Assembly: GCF_025061645.1 (NCBI RefSeq)
Contig: NZ_JANYMP010000010.1
Coordinates: forward strand, 222,141 to 286,140
Source of the DNA: Umezawaea endophytica
GTDB taxonomy: Bacteria > Actinomycetota > Actinomycetes > Mycobacteriales > Pseudonocardiaceae
DNA length: 64,000 nt
Reading direction: 5' to 3'
Part shown: piece by piece, positions 27,572 through 36,147 of the stretch
Layout of the letters: each line of letters begins with the position of its first letter
Position numbering within the stretch: the stretch's first letter is position 1
Made by a program: the position numbers and the translations under genes
Notes under the pieces: generated by a model
Databases searched by the model: none
Told to the model about the DNA's origin: nothing
What the model saw: the letters and a program-made list of their open reading frames with translations, nothing else

Positions 27572-27982
27572 TCAGCGCAGTTCCTGGATGCGGACCAGGT
27601 TGCCCGCGGGGTCGCGGAAAGCGGAGTCGCGAACGCCGTACGGCTGCTCGGTCGGCTCCTGGACGACGTCCGCGCCGCTCGCCTGCAACCGGGCGAACGT
27701 GCCGTCGAGGTCCTTGGTGGCCAGGTTGATCCCGCCGTAGGTGCCCTTCGCCATCATCTCGACGACGGTGCGGCGCTCGTCCTCGGTGATGCCGGGGTCG
27801 ACGGCGGGCGGGTGCAGGACGATGGACGTGCCGGGCTGGTCGACGGGACCGACCGTGATCCAGCGCATCCCGTTGTAGCCGACGTCGTTGCGGACCTCGA
27901 AACCGAGGGTGTCGCGGTAGAAGGCCAGCGCCGCGTCGGGGTCGTCGTGGGGGAGGAAGCTCGAATGAATCATGATGTCCAT
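27572..27982 (-). CDS. VOC-family protein of an AraC-VOC pair
   Basis: A 136-residue VOC (glyoxalase/bleomycin-resistance fold) protein: [25 protein letters not shown] at the start (quoted in part: [16 protein letters not shown]) and [16 protein letters not shown] at the end, with the Glu ligand position kept. The ATG at 27982 is preferred; a GTG at 27991 would begin one base after the AraC stop codon, so translation is coupled either way. Pairing with a short AraC regulator is a recurrent actinomycete arrangement, probably for sensing or removing a small reactive compound. Confidence 0.85.
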   Translation of the reverse strand: MDIMIHSSFLPHDDPDAALAFYRDTLGFEVRNDVGYNGMRWITVGPVDQPGTSIVLHPPAVDPGITEDERRTVVEMMAKGTYGGINLATKDLDGTFARLQASGADVVQEPTEQPYGVRDSAFRDPAGNLVRIQELR

Positions 27983-27992
27983 GCCGGTCACA

Positions 27993-28436
27993 CTAGGTGC
28001 GGCTCGGAGACCTCGCTTCTCGATTCCTGACCGGTCTGGTCACCTGCTTCGTCACGCACGACGGCATCTCCGGCGCCGCCGGTGCCGTCTGCGCGCGGTA
28101 GGTGCTGGGCGGCACGCCGACCAGTTCGGTGAAGCGGGTGCTGAAGGTCCCCAGCGACTGGCAGCCGACCGCGAAGCAGACCTCGGTGACGCTCAGGTCG
28201 CCCCGCCGCAGCATCGCCATCGCGCGCTCGATGCGCCGCGTCATCAGGTAGGAGTACGGCGACTCGCCGTAGGCGCGGCGGAACTCCCGGCTGAGGTGGC
28301 CCGCCGACATGTTCACCCCGCGCGCGAGCGCCTCGACGTCCAGCGGCTGGGCGTGCTCCCGGTCGATCCGGTCGCGGACGCGGCGCAGCCGCGCGAGGTC
28401 GCTCAGGCGCTGGGACTCGGCGGATCGGCTGGTCAC
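27993..28436 (-). CDS. Short AraC-family regulator (HTH only)
   Basis: A 147-residue protein consisting of the two AraC helix-turn-helix motifs: DVEALARGVNMSAGHLSREF (first) and VTEVCFAVGCQSLGTFSTRF (second), with the linker-helix RRIERAMAMLRRGDLS. It has no sugar-binding domain. The GTG at 28436 is preferred by comparison with how such proteins normally begin (TSRSAESQRL); a GTG at 28484 would add 16 residues. The stop lies one base before the earliest start of the VOC gene, so the two form an operon. Confidence 0.85.
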   Translation of the reverse strand: MTSRSAESQRLSDLARLRRVRDRIDREHAQPLDVEALARGVNMSAGHLSREFRRAYGESPYSYLMTRRIERAMAMLRRGDLSVTEVCFAVGCQSLGTFSTRFTELVGVPPSTYRAQTAPAAPEMPSCVTKQVTRPVRNREARSPSRT

Positions 28437-28575
28437 CTCCCGATCGTGCCACACCGACGGGCGCGTCCCGGCTCGCGACGCCACGCCGGTCCGCTCGGCT
28501 CCCGCGCTGGTAGATCGCCCGATGAGGTGACATTTGGTGATTGTGTGACCACTGGGATCGGGATGTCATGAACGC

Positions 28576-28920
28576 GTGAGCATGGAATCGTTGGCGGCGC
28601 TGGTGGACCGCGGCTTCTACTTCCAGGCGGTGCCGGACGAGCAGGGGGAGATCGAGGTCGTCGTCGGCTCGTACGGCTGGTACGGGTACTACGACAGGAT
28701 CCACGTGTGGGGTGAGGACGAGGCCGTCGCCGCGCGCGAGCTGAGCGACCACCGGCCGTTCAGCGGCACCGTGGTGTGGAGCTACGAGGGCGGCGCGGCC
28801 GACACGGCGCTGGCGCTGCTGGAACTGCCGAAGCCCGGTGAGCCGGGAGCGCCGACGGTGGCCAGGGCGGCTCCGTCCAGCCTGTGGCTGCCGCTGCTGT
28901 CGCGGCGGAGGCGACAATGA
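28576..28920 (+). CDS. Hypothetical protein
   Basis: A 114-residue protein of unknown family. The first 85 residues look globular (VDRGFYFQAVPDEQGEIEVV, then SYGWYGYYDRIHVWGEDEAV) and the last 20 are proline- and arginine-rich. The start is either GTG 28576 or ATG 28582. Its stop lies 4 bases before the GTG of the nucleotidyltransferase gene, so the two are probably co-transcribed; whether it aids that enzyme is unknown. Confidence 0.55.
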   Translation: MSMESLAALVDRGFYFQAVPDEQGEIEVVVGSYGWYGYYDRIHVWGEDEAVAARELSDHRPFSGTVVWSYEGGAADTALALLELPKPGEPGAPTVARAAPSSLWLPLLSRRRRQ

Positions 28921-28924
28921 TCGT

Positions 28925-29644
28925 GTGCTGCCCCAGGAACACCTCATCGCGCGAGTCGTCGACCTGTGCCGTGCCGACGAGCGGTTCGACGCCGTCCTGC
29001 GCTACGGCTCGTTCGCGCAGGGGAGCGGCGACGAGCACAGCGACATCGAGTTCTGGTTCTTCTCCGAGGAGGAGATCGACGCACGGGAGTGGTGCTCGCG
29101 GATCGCGCCGGTCACCCACCACGTGCGCAACGAGTTCGGCGCGGACGTCGTGTTCTTCCAGGGGTTGGTGCGCGGCGAGTTCCACTTCGCCGCGGACGTC
29201 GCCGTCGTGGGGGAGTGGCCCGCTCGCGGTGCCACTGTGGACGACATGGTCGTGGTCGACCGCCGTGGTGCGCTGCGGGCCGTGCTGGAGTCGGTGCCGC
29301 TGCGGCCCGACCTGCCCGAGGCGGGTGAGCTGTGCGGTCGGTTCGTGAACTGGCTGGTGCTCGCCCACCACGTCACGGCCAGGGGAGAGGTGCTGCGCGC
29401 GGCCGACGCGATGGCGCACGTCCGCCGTCACCTGCTGTGGATGGCGCGCCTGGCCGAGCGGTCGACCGAGCACTGGCTGACCCCGTCCCGGCTCGCCGAG
29501 GCCGAACTCCCACCCGCCCTGCTGGCGAGCGTGGACGTCACGGCCCCGAGCGCCGCCTGGCGGGTCGGGCGCGCGCTGTGGGTGCGGCTCGGCTGCCCCG
29601 TACCCACCGTCCTCTTCGCGGAGCTGGACGCGGCCCTGTCCTAA
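28925..29644 (+). CDS. Lincosamide-type (LnuB/LnuF-like) nucleotidyltransferase
   Basis: A 239-residue nucleotidyltransferase beginning MLPQEHLIARVVDLCRADER, with the pol-beta motif RYGSFAQGSGDEHSDIEFWF in which the GS and the two acidic metal ligands (DIE) are intact, and VRNEFGADVVFFQGLVRGEFH. This pattern is that of LnuB/LnuF lincosamide nucleotidyltransferases, which adenylylate clindamycin/lincomycin; the chromosomal actinomycete relative may act on another compound. It starts at a GTG 4 bases after the hypothetical gene and its stop overlaps that of the convergent winged-helix gene. Confidence 0.75.
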   Translation: MLPQEHLIARVVDLCRADERFDAVLRYGSFAQGSGDEHSDIEFWFFSEEEIDAREWCSRIAPVTHHVRNEFGADVVFFQGLVRGEFHFAADVAVVGEWPARGATVDDMVVVDRRGALRAVLESVPLRPDLPEAGELCGRFVNWLVLAHHVTARGEVLRAADAMAHVRRHLLWMARLAERSTEHWLTPSRLAEAELPPALLASVDVTAPSAAWRVGRALWVRLGCPVPTVLFAELDAALS

Positions 29645-30798
29645 CGGGACAGTTCGCGCTCCAGCGGCGTGCGGAACCGCGGCTGCACCCGCACCGCCCC
29701 GAGCCACCCCGCCAGGGTGGCCGCCTCACGGGCGATCAGCGCCTCGGCGTCGGCACCGACGTCGTCGAGCAGGGTCCAGACGATCTCGCCGTCCGCCCGC
29801 TGCGCCCACCCGCCGACGACGCGGCCGTCGCACCAGACGGTCGGTCCGGCGTTGCCCATGGTGTCGAACAACCGCGGCACGTGAGCGGGGGAGAGGTACC
29901 AGTCGCGGTCGCGCCAGCCCATCGTCGTCGAGTCCAGTCCCGGCAGCAGCGCGACCCACGGCTCGGGTTCCGCGACCGGTCCGGCGTCGCCGGGCACGAC
30001 GTACCCCGTGCCCCCGTCGAGTTCGACCTCCTCCATGCCCGCCAGCGCCTGGCGGGTCGCGGTGAGCGACCAGCCGGTCCACCACTTGAGGTCGGCGACC
30101 GTCGCCGGGCCGTAGGAGGCGAGCCACCGGCGGGCCAGCTCGGCCTGGGTGTCGGCGATGGGCAGGTCCGGCCACGGGGTCGCCGTGGTCCAGCGGAACT
30201 GGCTGCTGATCCACGACCCGCGCGGCCGCGCGCGGCGGATGAGGCCGTCGCAGGCCAGGATGCGGATGACCCGGCTGGAGACGTTCTGCTTGGTCTCGTA
30301 GGGCTTCCCCGCGGCGACGACGACCTGTTCGCACAGGGCGGGCACGTCCTGGCCGAGCTGCACGGCCGTCGCCTCGCCCCTGGCGCGCAGGGCTTCCAGG
30401 ACGGCCTGCTGGACCTCGAGGAGCCGTCGAACGTCCCAGCCGACGCCGTCGGCGAGGTAGGTGAGGAGTTTCGCGCGTTCCCTCGCCGCGATGGTGACGC
30501 CGGTCGAGCCGTTGACCAGGGGAGCGAGGTCGGCGGGCACGACGAACATCGTGCGGCGCATGGCGAGCAGGCGGTGCAGCGTCACGTCGTCGTACAGCGC
30601 GCGCTCGACGGGTTCGTGGCCCGGTGTCCGGAGCCTGGCCGCGAGGGAGAGGTACACGGTGGCCGGGTCGGTGGCGTGCACGGCGACGAGCGCGTCCGCG
30701 ACCTCTTCGACGCCGTCGACGTGCGTCGAGGGCGCGAGGAGGTGTCGTGTGCCGAGCCGGGCCCGGCGTTGGCGCTGGTCGATCCGGGGGAGTGCCAC
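29641..30798 (-). CDS. Winged-helix DNA-binding domain protein (PF06224, AlkX/YcaQ-like)
   Basis: A 385-residue protein of the HTH_42 superfamily that includes the DNA glycosylases AlkX and YcaQ. Visible landmarks are LAVHATDPATVYLSLAARL-like N-terminal region, MRRTMFVVPADLAP, GPATVADLKWWTGWS and LLPGLDSTTMGWRDRDWYL, where catalytic residues of YcaQ-type enzymes occur. A role in repair of alkylated or cross-linked DNA is plausible. The start is uncertain: GTG 30798 or TTG 30810. The 23-bp repeat copy B lies just upstream, between this gene and the GNAT gene. Confidence 0.8.
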   Translation of the reverse strand: MALPRIDQRQRRARLGTRHLLAPSTHVDGVEEVADALVAVHATDPATVYLSLAARLRTPGHEPVERALYDDVTLHRLLAMRRTMFVVPADLAPLVNGSTGVTIAARERAKLLTYLADGVGWDVRRLLEVQQAVLEALRARGEATAVQLGQDVPALCEQVVVAAGKPYETKQNVSSRVIRILACDGLIRRARPRGSWISSQFRWTTATPWPDLPIADTQAELARRWLASYGPATVADLKWWTGWSLTATRQALAGMEEVELDGGTGYVVPGDAGPVAEPEPWVALLPGLDSTTMGWRDRDWYLSPAHVPRLFDTMGNAGPTVWCDGRVVGGWAQRADGEIVWTLLDDVGADAEALIAREAATLAGWLGAVRVQPRFRTPLERELSR

Positions 30799-30824
30799 CT
30801 TGCCGTCCAATCAGTAGTGGTCTC

Positions 30825-30847
30825 TATAGCTTCAGTGTTGACCAAAA
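30825..30847 (+). repeat. Recombinase-linked 23-bp repeat, copy B
   Basis: Begins TATAGCTTCAGTGTTGACC and ends in AAAA. It matches copy C at 20 of 23 positions. It overlaps the last codons and stop (30832-30834) of the minus-strand GNAT gene and lies 26 bases upstream of the winged-helix gene. Confidence 0.7.
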
Positions 30848-31320
30848 CCAGTCTTCGCCAACTCGAACGTCGCCACCACCTTGTCCCCGACCTGGGACAC
30901 GGCCGCTCCGCAGCCGACAAGCGCACGGACGGCGGGGGTGTTCTCCGGTGTGGTGTCGGCGACGACGGTCGTCCACCTGAGTTCTGTCGCGCGGTCGAGG
31001 ACGGCGAGCAGTGCGCTCGCCCCGACGCCCTTGCCCCTGGTCGAGGTCCCCAGCCACATCCCGGTCTCGGCGACCCCGTCCTGCGCGGTCGGGGTCAGTC
31101 GGATCATGCCGACGGTCCGGTCGTCCAGGACCACCTCGTACATGACCTCCTGGTGCAGCCGGTAGAACCGGCGGAAGGCCTCCTGGCGCGTGGTCGACCA
31201 GCCCGGCGGCTCGTCGACCGGTGGCATGACGTCCTCCTCGGTCGCTTCCGCCACGGCGACGGCCAGCAGCCGTTCGACGCCTGCGGCGGTCAGCGGGGTC
31301 AGTCGCACGGAGTGGGGCAT
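30832..31320 (-). CDS. GNAT-family N-acetyltransferase
   Basis: A 162-residue acetyltransferase: RLTPLTAAGVERLLAVAVAE at the start (part), GMWLGTSTRGKGVGASALLAV as the acetyl-CoA pyrophosphate loop (R/QxxGxG/A form RGKGVG), and NTPAVRALVGCGA as motif B. It resembles RimJ/RimL-type enzymes. Substrate unknown. Its stop codon and last residues are formed by the 23-bp repeat copy B, so the repeat is part of the coding end, as would be expected if the gene was inserted or fused at that element. Confidence 0.85.
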   Translation of the reverse strand: MPHSVRLTPLTAAGVERLLAVAVAEATEEDVMPPVDEPPGWSTTRQEAFRRFYRLHQEVMYEVVLDDRTVGMIRLTPTAQDGVAETGMWLGTSTRGKGVGASALLAVLDRATELRWTTVVADTTPENTPAVRALVGCGAAVSQVGDKVVATFELAKTGFGQH

Positions 31321-31387
31321 CGGGCCATCGTGCCGGATGGATCTACGCTGATCGCGGACAGGCGCATCTCGAACGGGTGGGACTTCG

Positions 31388-31978
31388 ATGTCGGCGACAC
31401 GGCTGCTGGTGCTCGGTGTGGTGCGCGGTTACGGCAGCGCCCACGGTTACCTGGTGGGCACCGACCTCGTGGCGTGGGGCGCGGACGAGTGGGCGAACGT
31501 GAAGTGGGGGTCGATCTACCACGCGCTCAAGCAGCTCGCCAAGGAAGGGTTCCTGTCCGAGTCGCTGGTGCCGCCCGCCAGGACGGACTACCGGCTGACC
31601 GACCAGGGCGAGGCCGAGTACCTGAGGCTGCTGCGGGACGCGGTGAGGCTGCCCGACGTGCGGCCGGACATGCTCGGTGCCGGGTTGGCGCTGCTGCCGT
31701 CGCTCACCCGCGAGGAGGCGATCGGGTTGTTGAAGCAGCGGCTGGAGGTGCTGGAGGGCAGGCGTGACTCCGCGCACGACCTGCGGGAGTCGTGGGGGCG
31801 GCCCGCGCACGTGAAGGAGCTGTTCGGGCTGTGGGAGCACACGGCGGCCGGTGACGTGGCGTGGACGCTGGGGCTGATCGGCCGGTTGGAGTCGGGTGCC
31901 TATCCGATGATGGGTGAGCCGGAGTCGCCCGGTCCTGCCGGGAGTTGGCACGACCCGTCGTTGGCGCGCTTCCCGTAG
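31388..31978 (+). CDS. PadR-family transcriptional regulator
   Basis: A 196-residue regulator: winged helix at about 5-85 with LLVLGVVRGYGSAHGYLVG, KWGSIYHALKQLAKEGFL and the wing ARTDYRLTDQGEAEYLRLL, then a helical dimerisation domain (about 100-180, RREEAIGLL-like and HVKELFGLWEH). PadR proteins repress detoxification or transport genes in response to small molecules. It stands alone, followed by a terminator. No obvious target gene is adjacent. Confidence 0.88.
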   Translation: MSATRLLVLGVVRGYGSAHGYLVGTDLVAWGADEWANVKWGSIYHALKQLAKEGFLSESLVPPARTDYRLTDQGEAEYLRLLRDAVRLPDVRPDMLGAGLALLPSLTREEAIGLLKQRLEVLEGRRDSAHDLRESWGRPAHVKELFGLWEHTAAGDVAWTLGLIGRLESGAYPMMGEPESPGPAGSWHDPSLARFP

Positions 31979-31983
31979 GAGCT

Positions 31984-32012
31984 CGTGTCCGTGGGTATCG
32001 GGGACACGTTTT
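31984..32012 (+). terminator. Rho-independent terminator of padR
   Basis: A 7-bp stem (31984-31990 with 32002-32008) followed by TTTT, six bases after the padR stop. Confidence 0.7.
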
Positions 32013-32020
32013 GTGCATTT

Positions 32021-32034
32021 ACTCAAGTTTGAGT
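32021..32034. promoter_or_regulatory. Small palindrome, possible operator
   Basis: ACTCAAGTTTGAGT has 6-bp inverted arms in an AT-rich patch (TTTACTCAAGTTTGAGTCAT) of otherwise GC-rich DNA, as expected for a promoter/operator. The regulator is unknown. Confidence 0.35.
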
Positions 32035-32253
32035 CATCGGGGTGGATCGTGCACACTCGTCGCTGGCGTTCGCGGGGGAGGAGCCGTTCCGCATTCTCAC
32101 CCGATGGGGGAGCGCTCGGCGTCTCGACCAGGGGCAGCGTGGGAGTTCTGTCGCCCCCTCGGGTGACACGGTAAGGGCGCTCCGCGCCCGGATCGGGCTG
32201 GTCGGCGGGCGGAACTGTCGGAGCTGTACGGGATGGTGATCGTCGTGGTGGGG

Positions 32254-32273
32254 CCGACGGTCGGCACCGTCGG
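32254..32273 (+). promoter_or_regulatory. Leader hairpin upstream of SNF2 gene
   Basis: An 8-bp perfect stem with a 4-nt loop (32254-32261 with 32266-32273), ending 26 bases before the SNF2 start and 15 before its Shine-Dalgarno. It may act in translation or be part of an attenuator. Confidence 0.4.
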
Positions 32274-32299
32274 ATTCTCGTGATCTCGGGAGGGTTTTC

Positions 32300-35005
32300 G
32301 TGGGGCTGGAACGGTGCGCGGCGGTGTTCGAGGCGGCTGATCCGCCGAGGACGTCGACCGTGGCGTTCTACGGGGTGGACCTGCCGGAGGGGGAGTTCGG
32401 CGAGGTGACGATCGCGGACGCGGAGGGCTGGGTGCGGACGGTGCCCGCGGTGCGGGTCCCGGTCGCCGACGCGGTGCCGGTGCTGAGCCGGGCCCGTCGC
32501 GCGGCCGACGCGCACCCGGCGGCGGCGTTCTGGGGCACGGCCGTCGTGGTGGCGATGCAGCTCGTGGCGCGCGGTCGGCTGCTGCCGTCGGTGACGGAGG
32601 GCGAGTTCGACGCGTGGCGGGTCGGGCCGTTGGAGACGATGGACGTGGAGGTCGTCCGGGCGTTGGCGGCGTCGATGCCCGCGCAGGCCAGGGCGGTGCC
32701 GCTGCCGGGTCGGGAGCCCGCGGAGCTGGCGGACGCCGAGGCGTTGGTGCGGGGGTTCATCGACGCGGTGGCGGACGGGATGCCGCGGGGTGCGGCGGCC
32801 GTGCACGCGGCGGGTGCTCCGGTGTTCGCGGCGGTGGCGCCGCAGAGGGTGCCGCACCTGAGGTCGTGGGCCGAGCGGGGGGTGCGGATCTCGCTGCGGA
32901 TCGAGGGCGACTTCGTGACGGGTCGGTTCCGGGCGGTGGTGCAGGTGCACAGCCTGGCGGATCCGTCGCTGGTGGTGGACGCGGACCGGTTGTGGGCGGA
33001 TCGGTCGGCGGGGCGGGCGCGGTTGGACGCGGCGGTGGCGGTGCGGCGGGCGGCGCGGGCGTGGGCGCCGTTGGGGCAGTTGCTGGACGCATCGGTGCCC
33101 GCGGAGGTCGAGCTGGGTGACGAGGACGTGGCCGATCTGCTGGTGCGGGGCGCGATCAGGCTCGCGGGTGTGGGGGTGGACCTGCACTGGCCGAAGGACC
33201 TGGTGCGGGATCTGACGTCGAGGGCGGTGGTGGAGGGGCAGGCTCCCCCGTCGGACGTGCCGTCGTTCTTCGGGGGTGGTCGGCTGCTGGGGTTCGACTG
33301 GCAGTTGGCGCTGGGTGGTGATCCGCTGACGGAGGAGGAGATGGACCGGTTGGCGGAGGCGCACCGGCCGGTGGTGCGGTTGCGCGACCAGTGGCTGCTG
33401 GTCGATCCGGAGTTGGCGCGGCGGGCGCGGGAGCGGTCGATCAAGCCGTTGACGGCGATCGACGCGTTGGGCGCGGTGCTGACGGGGACGGCCGAGGTCG
33501 ACGGTGAGCTGGTGCCGGTGGCGTCGAGCGGGTGGCTGGAGGCGCTGCGGGCGCGGATCGAGGCGCCGGACGAGGGCGCGGAGGCGGTGGCGCAGCCCGC
33601 GGAGCTGCGGGCGACGTTGCGCGACTACCAGTTGCGCGGGTTGCGGTGGTTGGCGCGGATGACGTCGTTGGGGCTGGGTGGCTGCCTGGCCGACGACATG
33701 GGGCTGGGGAAGACGATCACGTTGATCGCGTTGCACCTGCACCGGGCGAGTGGTCCGACGTTGGTGGTGTGCCCGGCGTCGTTGTTGGGGAACTGGGAGC
33801 GGGAGATCAGGCGGTTCGCGCCGGGGGTGGAGGTGCGGCGGTTCCACGGCGGGTCGCGGTCGTTGGAGGGGGTGGGGTCGGGGTTCGTGCTGACGACGTA
33901 CGGCACGATGCGGCTGGACGCGGCCCGGTTGGGTGAGGTCGAGTGGGGGCTGCTGGTCGCGGACGAGGCTCAGCACGTGAAGAACCCCAGGTCGGGGACG
34001 GCGAAGGCGTTGCGGAAGATCCCGTCGCGGGCGCGGGTGGCGTTGACGGGCACGCCGGTGGAGAACACCCTGTCGGAGCTGTGGGCGATCCTGGACTGGA
34101 CCACGCCGGGGCTGTTGGGGTCGTTGGCGTCGTTCCGGTCGCGGTGGGCGAAGCCGATCGAGGGTGACGCGGACGGTGAGGTCGCGGACCGGTTGAGCCG
34201 GTTGGTGCGGCCGTTCCTGCTGCGCCGGAAGAAGTCCGATCCCGGTATCGCGCCGGAGTTGCCGCCGAAGACGGAGACGGACCAGCCGGTGGCGTTGACC
34301 CGTGAGCAGGCCGCGCTGTACGAGGCGACGGTGCGGGAGCTGATGGCGGAGATCGCGGGCGCGAGCGGTGGTGACATGGCTCGGCGCGGGCTGATCGTGA
34401 AGCTGCTGACCGGGTTGAAGCAGATCTGCAACCACCCGGCGCAGTACCTGAAGGAGAGCGCTCCGCCGTTGGTGGGGCGGTCCGGGAAGTTGGAGCTGCT
34501 CGACGAGCTGCTGGACACGATCCTGGCCGAGGGTGGCGCGGTGCTGGTGTTCACGCAGTACGTGGCGATGGCGCGGCTGATCGAGCGCCACCTGGCGGAT
34601 CGGGGAGTGGCGACGCAGTTCCTGCACGGCGGCACGCCGGTGGCGAAGCGGGAGGCGCTGGTGCGGCGGTTCCAGGAGGGGGAGGTGCCGGTGTTCCTGC
34701 TGTCGTTGAAGGCGGCGGGCACCGGGTTGAACCTGACGCGCGCGGATCACGTCGTGCACTTCGACCGGTGGTGGAACCCGGCGGTGGAGGACCAGGCGAC
34801 CGATCGCGCGTACCGGATCGGTCAGACGCGGCCGGTGCAGGTGCACCGGTTGATCGCGGAGGGGACGGTGGAGGACCGGATCGCGGAGATGTTGGCCGCG
34901 AAGCGGCAGTTGGCCGACGCGGTGCTGGCGGGCGGGGAGGCGGCGTTGACGGAGCTGTCCGACGCGGAGCTGGCGGACCTGGTCGAGCTGAGGAGTGGGC
35001 GATGA
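32300..35005 (+). CDS. SNF2-family DEAD/DEAH helicase
   Basis: A 901-residue Snf2-type ATPase. The N-terminal ~400 residues are the bacterial SNF2-associated region (ending SFFGGGRLLGFDWQLALGG). The motor has motif I DMGLGKT (residues 466-472), motif II DEAQ (555-558), motif III LTGTPVENTLSELW, and in the second lobe VFTQYVAMARLIERHL, SLKAAGTGLNLTRADHV and DQATDRAYRIGQ. It translocates on duplex DNA; its cellular role is not established. GGGAGGG at 32288-32294 supports the GTG start. Its stop overlaps the ATG of a SWIM zinc-finger gene (ATGA), a pairing seen across actinobacteria. Confidence 0.93.
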   Translation: MGLERCAAVFEAADPPRTSTVAFYGVDLPEGEFGEVTIADAEGWVRTVPAVRVPVADAVPVLSRARRAADAHPAAAFWGTAVVVAMQLVARGRLLPSVTEGEFDAWRVGPLETMDVEVVRALAASMPAQARAVPLPGREPAELADAEALVRGFIDAVADGMPRGAAAVHAAGAPVFAAVAPQRVPHLRSWAERGVRISLRIEGDFVTGRFRAVVQVHSLADPSLVVDADRLWADRSAGRARLDAAVAVRRAARAWAPLGQLLDASVPAEVELGDEDVADLLVRGAIRLAGVGVDLHWPKDLVRDLTSRAVVEGQAPPSDVPSFFGGGRLLGFDWQLALGGDPLTEEEMDRLAEAHRPVVRLRDQWLLVDPELARRARERSIKPLTAIDALGAVLTGTAEVDGELVPVASSGWLEALRARIEAPDEGAEAVAQPAELRATLRDYQLRGLRWLARMTSLGLGGCLADDMGLGKTITLIALHLHRASGPTLVVCPASLLGNWEREIRRFAPGVEVRRFHGGSRSLEGVGSGFVLTTYGTMRLDAARLGEVEWGLLVADEAQHVKNPRSGTAKALRKIPSRARVALTGTPVENTLSELWAILDWTTPGLLGSLASFRSRWAKPIEGDADGEVADRLSRLVRPFLLRRKKSDPGIAPELPPKTETDQPVALTREQAALYEATVRELMAEIAGASGGDMARRGLIVKLLTGLKQICNHPAQYLKESAPPLVGRSGKLELLDELLDTILAEGGAVLVFTQYVAMARLIERHLADRGVATQFLHGGTPVAKREALVRRFQEGEVPVFLLSLKAAGTGLNLTRADHVVHFDRWWNPAVEDQATDRAYRIGQTRPVQVHRLIAEGTVEDRIAEMLAAKRQLADAVLAGGEAALTELSDAELADLVELRSGR

Positions 35006-36147
35006 CCGATCGGGTGCGGGGGTATCCGGCGTTCCCGAAGGGGCCGCGTCGGGCTCGGACGTGGTGGGGGAAGGCGTGGGTGCAGGCGGTCGAGGACACC
35101 TCGCTCGACCAGGGGCAGATGCGGTTGGGGCGGAGGTTCGCCGTCGCGGGTGTGGTGGGGACGATCACCGTGAGTCCGGGCAGGTTGGCTGCGGCGGTCT
35201 ACGACACCGAGGACACCTATCGGACGTCGGTGTCGCTCACGCCGTTGTCGGACGCGGAGTGGGGGAGGTTCCTGGCGCAGGTCGCGGCGAAGGCGGGGCA
35301 CATCGCCGCGTTGATCGACGGGGACGTGCCCCACGACCTGGTGGCCGCGGCGGACGACGCGGGTGTGCAGTTGCTGCCGGGGATCGGCGACCTGGATCCG
35401 GAGTGCACCTGTCCCGGCTGGGAGTTGCCGTGTCGGCACGCGGCGGCGTTGTGCACGCAGGCGTCGTGGTTGCTGGACGCGGACCCGTGGGTCCTGCTGC
35501 TCCTGCGGGGGCGTGAGCAGGCCGAGGTGTTGGCCGAACTCCAGCTCAGCGACACCGAGGAGCCCCGGTCGGTCGGTGTCCCGGCCACGGAGGTGTTCGC
35601 CGCGCCGGTCGTGCCGCTGCCCGCTCCGCCACCACTGGCCGCATTGGGCCCGCTGCCGGAGTTCGACCCGGTGGAGGGTGTGGACGTGGAAGCACTGCGC
35701 TGGCTGGTCGCCGACGCGGCGGCGCGGGCGCGGGAGTTGCTGCTGACCGGCGAGCTGCCCGTGTTGGACGAGTGGCACGACCGCGTCCGAATGGCGTGCA
35801 CCGTCGCCGACCCTGGGCTGACCGCCAGACTCGCCGCGGTGGGTCCAGGCCTGCCGCGGGCGATGCGCGCCTGGGGTTACGGGGGCTCGGCGGCACTGAC
35901 GGTCCTCGACACCCCGTGGTCACCGTCGAAGGCGGAGACGGCCAGGGCGCGTCGAGCGTGGGAGGGCGAGGAACTGCCGGTGGCGACGGTGTGGCGAAAC
36001 CGCTGGACGGTCGAGGCCGAGGGCCTGCAACTCCGCTTCGGCCAAGACGGCCGCTGGTACCCGTACCGCGAGGAGCAGGGCGTCTGGTGGCCGGCGGGCC
36101 CACCAGACCGAGACCCGGCAGCAGCACTCTCCGACCTGATGACCTGA
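35002..36147 (+). CDS. SWIM zinc-finger protein, partner of SNF2 helicase
   Basis: A 381-residue protein. The SWIM finger lies near residues 134-145 in CTCPGWELPCRH, giving the CxCxnCxH zinc ligands. The N-terminal part (RTWWGKAWVQAVED, RRFAVAGVVGTITV) is conserved in SWIM proteins that accompany bacterial Snf2 helicases. The C-terminal 170 residues are acidic, Ala-rich and less conserved, ending in W-rich segments. It is translationally coupled to the helicase and likely serves as its DNA- or protein-binding subunit. Function of the pair is unknown. Confidence 0.88.
   Translation: MTDRVRGYPAFPKGPRRARTWWGKAWVQAVEDTSLDQGQMRLGRRFAVAGVVGTITVSPGRLAAAVYDTEDTYRTSVSLTPLSDAEWGRFLAQVAAKAGHIAALIDGDVPHDLVAAADDAGVQLLPGIGDLDPECTCPGWELPCRHAAALCTQASWLLDADPWVLLLLRGREQAEVLAELQLSDTEEPRSVGVPATEVFAAPVVPLPAPPPLAALGPLPEFDPVEGVDVEALRWLVADAAARARELLLTGELPVLDEWHDRVRMACTVADPGLTARLAAVGPGLPRAMRAWGYGGSAALTVLDTPWSPSKAETARARRAWEGEELPVATVWRNRWTVEAEGLQLRFGQDGRWYPYREEQGVWWPAGPPDRDPAAALSDLMT

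Larger units (their letters stand above)
31979..32299. other. Intergenic region before the SNF2 gene
   Basis: About 320 bases with no supported gene. It contains the padR terminator, a small palindrome (ACTCAAGTTTGAGT, 32021-32034) and a hairpin just before the SNF2 ribosome-binding site (separate entries). Confidence 0.5.

Noticed and set aside
30825-30847. Reading the 23-bp repeats as ordinary leftward promoters (TATAGA-like -10 within the element)
   Set aside because: The most conserved bases fall in what would be the spacer, and copy A has no leftward gene to drive; kept only as an alternative.
31343-34846. Open frame of about 1167 codons antisense to the SNF2 helicase gene
   Set aside because: Shadow frame dominated by Arg, Pro, His and Gln with no domain; the opposite strand has all helicase motifs.
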